Of a DNA stretch of 64,000 bases, positions 32,443 to 41,898 are shown one piece after another. The notes beneath the pieces were generated by a model. The model had not been told where the DNA came from. It did no database searches and saw only the letters and a program-made list of their open reading frames with translations. Within the stretch, counting starts at the first letter, position 1. Each line of letters starts with the position of its first letter. A program made the translations under genes and the position numbers. The stretch covers positions 1 through 64,000 of the forward strand of contig JAKATG010000002.1 of assembly GCA_021828105.1 (NCBI GenBank), written 5' to 3'. The DNA is from Taklimakanibacter sp021828105 (GTDB lineage: Bacteria > Pseudomonadota > Alphaproteobacteria > Rhizobiales > Aestuariivirgaceae).

Positions 32443-33957
32443 ATGTCCCTTATCTCCGCCAAAGACCTTTCCCTGATCCGTAGCGAGTCACTTTTCAGAG
32501 GACTCAACTTCTCGGTCGCCAAAGGTGACCGCCTGGGCCTCGTTGCGGCAAATGGGCGAGGCAAATCCTCGCTCCTTCGCATCGTGGCGGGCGAGGAAGA
32601 CGCTACGACAGGAACCGTGACACGCATGCGCGGCCTGGTCGTCGCCTTCGCATCGCAGGACGTGCCCGAACGTCTCTCACCCTTGAGCCTTCATGACGCC
32701 GTGCGCGACGCGCTCGCCCCCGAGGTCGCCGAAACGGAGAGCTGGCGGATCGATGTCCTGCTCGATGATCTCGCCGTGGACGAGGCCATAAGAGGCAGCA
32801 CAGTTCACAGCCTGTCCGGCGGCTGGCAGCGGACCATGCTTCTCGCGCGGGCGGCCGTGGTCGAACCTGATCTGCTTCTTCTGGACGAGCCGACGAACCA
32901 TCTCGACATTGGCCGCATCGGCGTGTTGCAGCGGTTTCTTATCGCCTTGCCGCGCGACTGCGCGGTGATCGCGGCGAGCCATGATCGCGCCTTTCTCGAT
33001 GACGTAACCAACCGCACCCTGTTCCTGCGCCCTGAGGACAGCGAAGACTTCTCCCTGCCCTATTCCCGCGCGCTCCAGGCGTTGGAAGAGCGCGATGCGT
33101 CGCGCGATCGCCAGTATGAGAACGACATGCGCAAGGTCAAAGCGCTGCGGCAGCAAGCGGCAAAGCTCAAGAACATAGGTATCAATTCCGGCTCCGACCT
33201 GCTGGTGGTCAAGACCAAGCAGCTTTCGGAGCGGGCCGACCGGCTGGAAGAGCGGGCGCGGCCGGCGCATCAGGAACGCTCCGCCGGGGCGATCCGCCTG
33301 ACCAACAGCGGCACCCATGCCAAGGCGTTGGTGACGATAAACGATGCGGCGGTCACGACGCCGGACGGGCGGCTCCTGTTCCGCACCGGGAAGCTGTGGA
33401 TCGAGAAGGGAGATCGGATCGCTGTGCTCGGTGCCAACGGGACGGGCAAGACCCGACTAGTCGAAAGACTGCGGGTAGCTCTTGCCGAGGGGGATCAACA
33501 TATCCGTGGCTCGGCCAGCCTCAAGCTCGGCAATTCCGATCAGGCGCTGTCCCAGCTCGACGCTTTCCCGACGCCCTGGGATGCGGTGAAGCGATCCGGC
33601 GACCTGACCGACCATCAGGCAAGGGCGCAACTCGCCGGAACGGGGATAAGCATCGACGCGCAGACTGCACCCCTTGCGCGGCTTTCGGGTGGCCAGCGGG
33701 CGCGGCTGGCGATGCTGCTCCTGCGACTGTCGGAACCCAATTTCTATCTGCTGGATGAGCCGACAAACCACCTCGATATCGAGGGGCAGGACATGCTGGA
33801 AAGCGAGTTGATCGAGCACAACGCGGCCTGCCTTCTGGTCAGCCACGACCGGGCCTTCGTGCGCGCCGTGGCGACGCGGAACTGGGTGATTTCGGCTAAG
33901 AAGCTGGTCGAGGTCGACGACCCGGGGCCGATCTTCGCGCAACTGCTTGCGGGGTGA
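32443..33957 (+). CDS. ABC-F family ATPase, putative ribosome protection protein
   Basis: 504-residue protein with two ABC ATPase domains and no membrane domain, the ABC-F pattern. Domain 1 (about 1-205): Walker A in AANGRGKSS (the first Gly of the usual GxxxxGKS replaced by Ala), signature LSGGWQR, Walker B LLLLDEPTNHLD. An inter-domain linker (about 210-285) is helical and charged, as expected for the ribosome-contacting region. Domain 2 (about 295-500): Walker A GANGTGKT, signature LSGGQRAR, Walker B LDEPTNHLD. Some ABC-F proteins expel macrolides, lincosamides or pleuromutilins from the ribosome; others (EttA, Uup) have housekeeping roles. The inducible-type leader upstream favours an antibiotic resistance role here; this is inference. 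Confidence 0.88.
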   Translation: MSLISAKDLSLIRSESLFRGLNFSVAKGDRLGLVAANGRGKSSLLRIVAGEEDATTGTVTRMRGLVVAFASQDVPERLSPLSLHDAVRDALAPEVAETESWRIDVLLDDLAVDEAIRGSTVHSLSGGWQRTMLLARAAVVEPDLLLLDEPTNHLDIGRIGVLQRFLIALPRDCAVIAASHDRAFLDDVTNRTLFLRPEDSEDFSLPYSRALQALEERDASRDRQYENDMRKVKALRQQAAKLKNIGINSGSDLLVVKTKQLSERADRLEERARPAHQERSAGAIRLTNSGTHAKALVTINDAAVTTPDGRLLFRTGKLWIEKGDRIAVLGANGTGKTRLVERLRVALAEGDQHIRGSASLKLGNSDQALSQLDAFPTPWDAVKRSGDLTDHQARAQLAGTGISIDAQTAPLARLSGGQRARLAMLLLRLSEPNFYLLDEPTNHLDIEGQDMLESELIEHNAACLLVSHDRAFVRAVATRNWVISAKKLVEVDDPGPIFAQLLAG

Positions 33958-34059
33958 GGGTGTCGGATTCCGCCATCCTCTGGTCGTTCCATCTCACGAC
34001 CGTTGAATTCACCTCACTAATGTGCCCCAATCGGATCGAAGGACTATCGAGGAGTCTTC

Positions 34060-36621
34060 ATGTCGGCGTTCCCCGAAAAGGCGAAGGTTGTCATCATAGG
34101 GTTGGGCGGCATCGTCGGAGCCTCCATCGCCCATCACCTGATCGAGCGCGGCTGGGACGACATCATAGGGATCGACAAGTCGGGCGTCCCCACCGATATC
34201 GGCTCGACGGCGCATGCCTCCGACTTCTGCTACACGACGAGCCACGACTATCTTTCGGTCTGGACGACGCAATACTCCATCGACTTCTATGAAAAGATGG
34301 GCCACTACGCCCGTATCGGCGGTCTCGAAGTCGCGCGCACCGGCCACGATGTCTGGATGGAGGAGATCAAGCGCAAGCTCTCCTCGGCCAAGGCGTTCGG
34401 CACCCGCGCGCACTATGTCTCGCCCGCCGAGATCAAGAAGCTGTTCCCGCTGATCGAGGAAGATCAGGTGATGGGCGGCATGTTCGATCCCGATGCCGGC
34501 CTCGTCATTCCGCGCTCGCAGACGGTTGCCGGAAAGCTGATCGATGCGGGTGAAAAATCCGGCAAGCTCAAGGTCTTCGGCAATACACCGGCGACCTCGC
34601 TCATCATCGAGAACGGCCGCATCAAGGGCGTCGTCACCCATCGCGGCACGATCATGGCCGACCATGTCGTCGTCTGCGCCGGAATCTGGGGCCGGCTCAT
34701 CGCCGCCATGGCGGGCGAGGACCTGCCGGTGATGCCGGTCGACCATCCGCTGTCCTTCTTCGGCCCCTTCAACCAGTTCGAAGGCACGGGGAAGGAGATC
34801 GGCTATCCGCTGCTGCGCGACCAGGGCAACTCCGCCTATATGCGCGACACCGGCGACCCCAAGACCGCCGAAGGCGGCCAGATCGAATGGGGATATTACG
34901 AACAGACCAATCCGCGCCTCTGCCATCCGCGCGACATTCTCGAAAAGCAGGAGGCGCGCCTGTCGCCCTCGCAGCGCGATCTCGACATGGAGCAGATCAT
35001 CGAGCCGCTGGAGCGCGCCATGGAGCTCACCCCGATCCTGGGCGAGCTCGGCTACAATGAAAGCCATTCCTTCAACGGCCTGCTGCAGGTGTCGGCGGCC
35101 GGCGGCCCGTCCTGCGGCGAGAGCCAGAAGGTGCGCGGGCTTTGGTATTGCGTCGCCATCTGGGTGAAGGACGCGCCGGGCTACGGCAAGCTGATCGCCG
35201 ACTGGATGACCGACGGACGCACCGAGATCGACCATGCGTCGATCGACTATGCCCGGTTCTATCCGCACCAGCTTGACGAGAAATTTATCGAGGGCCGCAC
35301 CTTCGAGGCCGCCCAGAAGATCTACTATCCGGCGGTGCATACGCGCGAGCCCTATGCGACGGGCCGCAATGTCAAGCGTTCGCCCTTCTATGAGCGCGAG
35401 AAGGAGCTTGGCGGCTATTTCATGGAGCTCGGCGGCTGGGAGCGTGCGCATGGCTATGCCGCCAACGAGCACCTTCTCAAGAAATACGGCAACCGCGTGC
35501 CGGAGCGCCCGAACGAGTGGGACAGCCGGCACTTCTGGCGCGTCTCCAACGCCGAGCATCTGGCGATGAGCGAGGATTGCGGCATCGTGAACCTCTCGCA
35601 CTTCCACATGGTGGACATCGAAGGGCCGGACCATGTCGAGCTTCTCGAATGGCTGTGCGCCGCCAAGATCGGCGGCGATGCGAATATCGGCAAGGGCATC
35701 TATACCCACTTCCTCGATGACGAGGGCATGGTGCGCGCCGACTTCACCGTCTTCCGCATGGAAGACCGCTGCCGCCTCGTGAACGGCGCCGATGCTGGTC
35801 CGCGCGACTTCCACTATATGCGCCGCATTGCCGAGGACCGCGGCCTCGACGTCACCATTACGGATACCTCGGAAAACTATGTCACCATCGGCATCTGGGG
35901 TCCGAATGCGCGGGCGACGCTGAAGAAGGCCGTCGCCGATCCTTCCGGCCTCGATCCCGCAAACTTCCCCTTCGCCGCGATCAAGCAGATCGAGATCGCC
36001 GGCTTGCCGGTCACCGCCTTCCGCATATCCTATGTCGGCGAGCAGGGCTGGGAACTGCACATGAAATATGAAGATGGCCTAGCCGTCTGGGACGCGCTGC
36101 GCGCGACCGGCGTGATGGCCTTCGGCGTCGAGACCTATGCGAATTCGCGCCGGATGGAAAAGAGCCTGCGCCTGCAGAATGCCGACCTCCTCACCCAGTA
36201 CAACCTCATCGAGGCCGACCTCGCGCGTCCCAAGGTCAAGGACGCCGATTTCCGCGGCAAGGCGAAGCATCTCGAATACAAGGCGCGCGCCCACCAGCCG
36301 GCCATGCTGTGCACGCTGGTGATGACGGAGAACACCGACAAGACCGGCGTGATGCGCTATCCCGTCGGCACTCTGCCGGTCATGGATCCGGAAACGGGCG
36401 AAGTGCTGGTCGACGAGCTCGGCCGGCGCTCCTACACGACCTCCATCGCCTTCGGCCCGACCATCGGCAAGAACATCGCGCTCGCCTATCTGCCCTGGGC
36501 CTATTGCCAGGAAGGCCGGAAGCTCCATGTCGAGTATTTCGCCGAGACCTACCCCGTCGAGGTGGCGGGCGTCGGCTACAAACCGCTCTACGATCCGGAA
36601 AACCTGAAACCCAGGAGTTGA
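34060..36621 (+). CDS. FAD-dependent oxidoreductase - GcvT fusion protein
   Basis: 853-residue protein with an N-terminal D-amino-acid-oxidase-type FAD domain and a C-terminal aminomethyltransferase (GcvT) domain, the architecture of dimethylglycine and sarcosine dehydrogenases. The dinucleotide loop reads VVIIGLGGIVGASIAHHL, one residue longer than the usual GGGxxG. GSTAHASDF carries a His where DMGDH binds FAD covalently. The GcvT part (about 470-850) has VSYVGEQGWELHM-like RISYVGEQGWELHMKYEDG and the folate-binding end. The substrate is probably a methylated amine or glycine derivative with transfer of one carbon to tetrahydrofolate, but the exact one is not known. Strong GGAG before ATG. 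Confidence 0.9.
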   Translation: MSAFPEKAKVVIIGLGGIVGASIAHHLIERGWDDIIGIDKSGVPTDIGSTAHASDFCYTTSHDYLSVWTTQYSIDFYEKMGHYARIGGLEVARTGHDVWMEEIKRKLSSAKAFGTRAHYVSPAEIKKLFPLIEEDQVMGGMFDPDAGLVIPRSQTVAGKLIDAGEKSGKLKVFGNTPATSLIIENGRIKGVVTHRGTIMADHVVVCAGIWGRLIAAMAGEDLPVMPVDHPLSFFGPFNQFEGTGKEIGYPLLRDQGNSAYMRDTGDPKTAEGGQIEWGYYEQTNPRLCHPRDILEKQEARLSPSQRDLDMEQIIEPLERAMELTPILGELGYNESHSFNGLLQVSAAGGPSCGESQKVRGLWYCVAIWVKDAPGYGKLIADWMTDGRTEIDHASIDYARFYPHQLDEKFIEGRTFEAAQKIYYPAVHTREPYATGRNVKRSPFYEREKELGGYFMELGGWERAHGYAANEHLLKKYGNRVPERPNEWDSRHFWRVSNAEHLAMSEDCGIVNLSHFHMVDIEGPDHVELLEWLCAAKIGGDANIGKGIYTHFLDDEGMVRADFTVFRMEDRCRLVNGADAGPRDFHYMRRIAEDRGLDVTITDTSENYVTIGIWGPNARATLKKAVADPSGLDPANFPFAAIKQIEIAGLPVTAFRISYVGEQGWELHMKYEDGLAVWDALRATGVMAFGVETYANSRRMEKSLRLQNADLLTQYNLIEADLARPKVKDADFRGKAKHLEYKARAHQPAMLCTLVMTENTDKTGVMRYPVGTLPVMDPETGEVLVDELGRRSYTTSIAFGPTIGKNIALAYLPWAYCQEGRKLHVEYFAETYPVEVAGVGYKPLYDPENLKPRS

Positions 36622-36624
36622 TAC

Positions 36625-36657
36625 TTACCCTTGCCCCTCGAAGCGGGGCGAGGGTAA
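36625..36657. terminator. Hairpin between convergent GcvT fusion and coaA
   Basis: TTACCCT-t-GCCCC (36625-36637) pairs with GGGGC-g-AGGGTAA (36645-36657); the loop is short. It ends one base from the coaA stop codon and is four bases from the upstream stop, so it can serve both strands. Palindromes of this GC-rich kind are common between convergent genes in Hyphomicrobiales and may belong to a dispersed repeat family. Confidence 0.5.
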
Positions 36658-37608
36658 TCAGAGCTTTCGTAGCCACACGCTGTGGATGATGTGATCGGCC
36701 CCCTTGCGCAGGATGAGGTCGGCGCGCTGGCGGGTGGGGAGCACATTTTCGCGCAAATTCACGAGATTGATCGTCTCCCAGATGCGGTTGGCGGTGGCGT
36801 TCGCTTCCTTGTCGGTGAGCGAGGCGTAGCGATGGAAATAGGATTTGGGATCGCGGAAGGCGGTGTCGCGTAGCGAGAAGAAGCGCGTCACATACCAGTC
36901 GCGCAGGACATCCTCGGCCGCGTCGAGAAAGATCGAAAAATCGAAAAAGTCCGACACGAAGGGAATGATCTTGCCATCGCGCGGCGGCCGTCCCGCCTGC
37001 AGCACGTTGAGGCCTTCGACGATGAGGATGTCGGGCCGGTCGACGGTGACGCGCTTGTCCGGCATGACGTTGTAGGTCAGATGCGAATAGACCGGCGCCG
37101 TCACCTTGCGCTTGCCCGCCTTGACGTCGGAGAGGAAGCGCAGCATCTGCGGCAAGTCATAGCTCTCCGGAAAACCTTTGCGGTTCATGATGCCCTCGCG
37201 CTCGAGGATCTCATTGGGCAGCAGGAAGCCGTCGGTGGTGACGAGATCGACCTTGGGATGGTTGGGCCAGCGCGCCAGAAGCCGCTGCAGGATGCGCGCC
37301 GTGGTGCTCTTGCCGACGGCAACGCTGCCCGCCATGCCGATGATGTAGGGCACCTTGGTGCCTTCGGCATGCAGGAACCGGTCGGTGGCGCGGAATAGTT
37401 CCTGGGTCGCCGCGACATAAAGATTGAGGAGGCGCGACAGCGGCAAATAGATCGCCACTACCTCGGCCAGATCGATACGGTCATTGAGGCCGCGCAACTC
37501 GTCGATATCCGCCTGGTCGAGGGTCATCGGCGTGTCGGCGCGCAGTTTCGCCCAGGCATTGCGCTCGAAATGGCGGTAGGGCGAGATCTCATCGCGCAGT
37601 GAATCCAT
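36658..37608 (-). CDS. coaA: Type I pantothenate kinase
   Basis: 316-residue enzyme that phosphorylates pantothenate, the first step of coenzyme A synthesis, feedback inhibited by CoA. The P-loop is GMAGSVAVGKSTTARIL, and the substrate region contains VDLVTTDGFLLPNEIL and PESYDLPQML. Start at 37608 gives the normal length; the frame is open further upstream inside hisE but in a different frame from it. The last gene of the histidine unit, six bases from the hisE stop. Confidence 0.95.
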   Translation of the reverse strand: MDSLRDEISPYRHFERNAWAKLRADTPMTLDQADIDELRGLNDRIDLAEVVAIYLPLSRLLNLYVAATQELFRATDRFLHAEGTKVPYIIGMAGSVAVGKSTTARILQRLLARWPNHPKVDLVTTDGFLLPNEILEREGIMNRKGFPESYDLPQMLRFLSDVKAGKRKVTAPVYSHLTYNVMPDKRVTVDRPDILIVEGLNVLQAGRPPRDGKIIPFVSDFFDFSIFLDAAEDVLRDWYVTRFFSLRDTAFRDPKSYFHRYASLTDKEANATANRIWETINLVNLRENVLPTRQRADLILRKGADHIIHSVWLRKL

Positions 37609-37613
37609 CGGTT

Positions 37614-37951
37614 CTATACCTGCTTGCGGCTCGCCTTTTCGGCGATGCCGGAGACGCCGACCCGTTTTTCGAGCTCGCCCATCACCTCGGCGAGCGGCAG
37701 GCCCGACGCCTCGAGCAGCACGATCAGATGATAGAAAAGATCGGCCGCCTCGAGCTTGAGATGGTCGCGGTCGCCTTTGACGGCGGCAAGAGCCGCCTCG
37801 ATCGCCTCCTCGCCCACCTTCTTGGCGCATTTCTCGATGCCCTGGGAAAGGAGCTTGGCGGTATAGGAGATCTCGGGCGACGCCCCCTTGCGGGCGGTCA
37901 CCGTGTCGGCGAGCTCGGCCAGAGCCTCGAGCTTGTGGCGTGCGATATCCG

Positions 37952-37955
<4 letters not shown>
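37614..37955 (-). CDS. hisE: Phosphoribosyl-ATP diphosphatase
   Basis: 113-residue enzyme for step 2 of histidine synthesis, removing pyrophosphate from phosphoribosyl-ATP. The MazG-like helices are recognised from KLLSQGIEKCAKKVGEEAIEAA and ADLFYHLIVLLEASGLPLAEV. Here hisE is separate from hisI. Its ATG overlaps the hisF stop by four bases (ATGA), so the pair is translationally coupled. Confidence 0.94.
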
Positions 37956-38745
<790 letters not shown>

Positions 38746-38749
<4 letters not shown>

Positions 38750-39477
38750 GCCGCCTCGGCAATGAGCTTCAAGGCTTCGGCCGCATCGAGCCTTCCGTCA
38801 TAAAGGGCCCGGCCGGATATGGCGCCCTCGAGGATCCGGCAATCGGGCGCGAGCAGGCGCCTGATATCGGCGAGCGAGGCAAGGCCGCCCGAGGCGATCA
38901 CCGGAATGCCCGTCGAGTGCGCCAATGATAGTGTCGCCTCGATATTAATTCCCTTCAGCACGCCGTCGCGGTCGACATCGGTGAAGATGATGGCGGCAAC
39001 GCCCGCATCGGCGAAGCGGTGCGCCAGCTCGACCGCCGACATCTCCGACGTCTCGGCCCAGCCTTCGACCGCGACCTTTCCGCCCTTGGCGTCGATGCCG
39101 ACAGCGACGCGGCCGGGAAACTTGCGGCAGGCCTCGCGCACCAGATCCGGATTGCGCAAGGCAACGGTGCCCAGGATCACGCGGGCGATGCCGCGCGCCA
39201 GCCAGGCCTCGATCTGCTTGAGGTCACGGATGCCGCCGCCCAATTGCACCGGGATGGTGACGGCCCCGAGAATGGCTTCGACGGCTTGCGCATTCACCGG
39301 CCTGCCGGCGAAGGCGCCGTCGAGATCGACGAGATGCAGCCAGGAGAAGCCCTGGGCTTCAAAACTCTTCGCCTGGGCGGCCGGATCGTCATTGAAGACC
39401 GTCGCCTGCGCCATGTCGCCGAGCTTCAGCCTGACGCATTGGCCGCCTTTGAGATCGATCGCCGGGAACAGGATCAT
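38746..39477 (-). CDS. hisA: ProFAR isomerase
   Basis: 243-residue TIM-barrel isomerase opening the ribose of ProFAR. The start is the ATG of MILFPAIDLKGGQCVRLKLG; this ATG overlaps the hisH stop as ATGA, preferred over an ATG nine bases upstream. Catalytic Asp residues are in FPAIDLKGG and FTDVDRDGVLKG. Part of the overlapping his operon. Confidence 0.96.
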
Positions 39478-40121
39478 GGCCGCCATTTCAGGAAATTGCC
39501 GATGAGAGCGAGGCCCAAAGCCTGGCTCTTCTCGGGATGGAACTGGCTTCCCGCCACATTGTCGCGGGCAACGAAAGCGGTGACGGCGCCGCCATAATCG
39601 GCGGTCGCGACGAGAGCGGAGGGATCGCGCAAAGCGAGATGATAGGAATGGACGAAATAGGCATGGAGGCCCTGATCGCCGAGCGCGATGCCGTCGAAGA
39701 GCGCATGCGGACGGGCACTATCGAGCGTGTTCCAGCCCATATGCGGGATCTTGAGCGTCGAATCCTCGGGCTCGATCACCTTCACATCGCCCTTGATCCA
39801 GCCGAAGCCTTTCGTCTCGACATGCTCGAGGCCGCGCTCGGCCATCAATTGCATGCCGACACAGATGCCGAAGAAGGGCTTGCCGTGCGAGACTTCCTCT
39901 TCGACCGTCTCCCACATGCCGGGGACCGCCTTGAGCCCGTCGCGGCAGTCGCGGAAAGCGCCGACGCCCGGCAGCACGATGCGCTCGGCCTTGCGCACTT
40001 TCTCCGGATCCGCCGTCACCTCGATCCTCAGCTGCGAAACGCTATCGCGGGCCGCCCGCTCGAACGCCTTGGCGGCGGAATGGAGATTGCCGGAGCCATA
40101 ATCGATGATGGCGACGCTCAT
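39474..40121 (-). CDS. hisH: Imidazole glycerol phosphate synthase, glutaminase subunit
   Basis: 215-residue class I glutamine amidotransferase supplying ammonia to HisF. The Cys-His-Glu triad is seen in PFFGICVGMQLMAE (catalytic Cys), the His in VAGSQFHPEKSQ and the Glu next to it. Overlaps hisA and the DUF2628 gene by four bases each. Confidence 0.96.
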   Translation of the reverse strand: MSVAIIDYGSGNLHSAAKAFERAARDSVSQLRIEVTADPEKVRKAERIVLPGVGAFRDCRDGLKAVPGMWETVEEEVSHGKPFFGICVGMQLMAERGLEHVETKGFGWIKGDVKVIEPEDSTLKIPHMGWNTLDSARPHALFDGIALGDQGLHAYFVHSYHLALRDPSALVATADYGGAVTAFVARDNVAGSQFHPEKSQALGLALIGNFLKWRP

Positions 40122-40585
40122 GAGCGACCGAATCCCGGAAAGATGAAATCAGGCTCCTCCGGCTTCCAGCGCGAGGAGAAGACCGGAGGCTGCTCGACCT
40201 CCGTTACGGCCGGTGCCTGTGGAAGGCCGATCTCGGTGAAAAAGCGATATTCGGCTTCGTCGATGTCATCGCCGTGGACGAGGCCCAATTCCTCGAAGCC
40301 GCGCCGCTCATAGGTCCAGCGCAACAGATTGTTGCCCTCGAAAGCAAGAATGAGATTGATGGCGAAGCTGAAGATCAGCCGCATCATATCGCCAGCGCCT
40401 AAGGCTTCGGCGATCGCCCAGATGGCGAATTGCGCGCCGAGCGCCACGAGAAGGACGATCCACATGCCCTTGATCACGAGCCAGGGCAGCGGAAAGAGCA
40501 GCGCCCACCAGCTGAAACCTTCGCGCAGGAAGACGACGTCATCGGCGCCCTTGCCGGGCTGATTATGGGCGGTCCACCAGGCCAT
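40118..40585 (-). CDS. DUF2628 membrane protein in the his operon
   Basis: 155-residue protein with two or three hydrophobic helices (about 24-45, 52-72, and a short third) and a C-terminal soluble tail rich in Pro and Glu. It matches DUF2628, typically placed between hisB and hisH in Hyphomicrobiales, but no role in histidine synthesis is known. ATG overlaps the hisB stop by one base (TGATG) and its end overlaps hisH by four, so it is translated with the operon. Confidence 0.85.
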   Translation of the reverse strand: MAWWTAHNQPGKGADDVVFLREGFSWWALLFPLPWLVIKGMWIVLLVALGAQFAIWAIAEALGAGDMMRLIFSFAINLILAFEGNNLLRWTYERRGFEELGLVHGDDIDEAEYRFFTEIGLPQAPAVTEVEQPPVFSSRWKPEEPDFIFPGFGRS

Positions 40586-41178
40586 CAGCCTTTCAATGAT
40601 CCTTTGGTCGAGGGTATGCGGTCCTTCTGGCGCGGATCGATCTCGATCGCCTCACGCAAGGCACGCGCCAGGGCCTTGAAGCAGCTTTCGGCAATATGAT
40701 GGTTGTTGTCGCCGTGGAGCGTCTCGACATGGAGCGTCACGCCGGCATTCATGGCGAAGGCCTGGAACCATTCGCGCACCAGCTCGGTGTCGAAGTCGCC
40801 GATCTTCGGGCTCGAGAAATCGACCTTCCAGACAAGATAGGGGCGGCCCGAGACGTCGATGGCGGCGCGGGTCAGCGCCTCGTCCATCGGCAAATGCAGG
40901 CTCGCATAGCGCCTGATCCCCTTGCGGTCGCCCAAGGCTTTGGCCACCGCCTGGCCGAGCGCAATGCCTGAATCCTCGGTCGTGTGGTGGAAATCGATAT
41001 GGAGGTCGCCCTTGGCCTTCAGCTTGATGTCGATCAGCGAATGGCGGGCCAATTGCTCCAGCATATGATCGAGGAAGCCTATGCCGGTCTTGACCTCATA
41101 GGCGCCTTTGCCGTCGAGATCGACGCTCGCCGAAATCTCGGTCTCGGTCGTCTTGCGTTCGATGCTGGCCTTGCGCAT
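40585..41178 (-). CDS. hisB: Imidazoleglycerol-phosphate dehydratase
   Basis: 197-residue Mn-dependent dehydratase. The metal-binding histidine motifs are IDFHHTTEDSGIALGQ and GDNNHHIAESCFKALA, and FLDHMLEQLARHS is the first conserved block. This is the monofunctional form, without the phosphatase domain of E. coli HisB. First gene of the his unit; the start follows AAGG. It is divergent from hslV with a 174-base gap containing no further gene. Confidence 0.96.
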   Translation of the reverse strand: MRKASIERKTTETEISASVDLDGKGAYEVKTGIGFLDHMLEQLARHSLIDIKLKAKGDLHIDFHHTTEDSGIALGQAVAKALGDRKGIRRYASLHLPMDEALTRAAIDVSGRPYLVWKVDFSSPKIGDFDTELVREWFQAFAMNAGVTLHVETLHGDNNHHIAESCFKALARALREAIEIDPRQKDRIPSTKGSLKG

Positions 41179-41352
41179 GGCCTTAACCCTTTGTTGCGGC
41201 GGGTCTCTTAGCAGGTGCAGCAGAAGCCTGCTACCCTTTAGCTGCTCCAACTTGACCTAAGAGTCAGGCCTGAAGGCTTTTCTTAACGGTGCGCAGGGCC
41301 TACATGACGCCCTGCCGGGGCCGTCCCGGCAATTTTGGCGACCAGGAGACCC

Positions 41353-41898
41353 ATGAGCGATCCCCAGCAGTGGCACGGCACGACCATCCTTTCCCTCCGC
41401 AAGGGCAACCGGGTGGTGATCGCGGGCGACGGCCAGGTGTCCATCGGCCAGACGGTGATCAAGTCCAATGCCCGAAAAGTGCGGCCGTTGGCGGGCGGGG
41501 CGGTCATCTCCGGCTTCGCCGGGGCGACGGCCGATGCCATGACGCTGTTCGAGCGGCTCGAGGCCAAGCTCGAGCAATATCCGCTCCAGCTCACCCGCGC
41601 CTGCGTCGAGCTCGCCAAGGACTGGCGCACCGACCGCTATCTCAGGCGCCTCGAAGCCATGATGATCGTCGCCGACAAGCAAGTGAGCCTGGTCCTGACC
41701 GGCACGGGCGACGTGCTCGAGCCCGAGCGCAGCCTGATCGGCATCGGCTCGGGCGGCAATTATGCGCTGGCGGCGGCACGCGCCTTGATCGACACCGACA
41801 TGGATGCCGAGGCGATCGCCCGCAAGGCGATGGCCATCGCCGCCGAGATCTGCGTCTACACCAACGACAATGTGACCGTCGAAGCCCTCGAATGCTGA
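41353..41898 (+). CDS. hslV: ATP-dependent protease subunit HslV
   Basis: 181-residue proteasome-like peptidase that pairs with HslU. An N-terminal segment is removed to expose the catalytic Thr in WHGTTILSL; further family marks are VVIAGDGQVSIGQT and IGSGGNYALAAARAL. The ATG at 41353 has an AGGAG seven bases upstream. It overlaps the next gene by seven bases, so translation may be coupled. Hsl proteins degrade regulators and misfolded proteins during heat stress. Confidence 0.96.
   Translation: MSDPQQWHGTTILSLRKGNRVVIAGDGQVSIGQTVIKSNARKVRPLAGGAVISGFAGATADAMTLFERLEAKLEQYPLQLTRACVELAKDWRTDRYLRRLEAMMIVADKQVSLVLTGTGDVLEPERSLIGIGSGGNYALAAARALIDTDMDAEAIARKAMAIAAEICVYTNDNVTVEALEC

Noticed and set aside
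34009..36060. Long open frame on the minus strand opposite the GcvT fusion gene (683 codons)
   Set aside because: High-GC antisense shadow; no family motif, compositionally odd, and the plus-strand gene is well supported.
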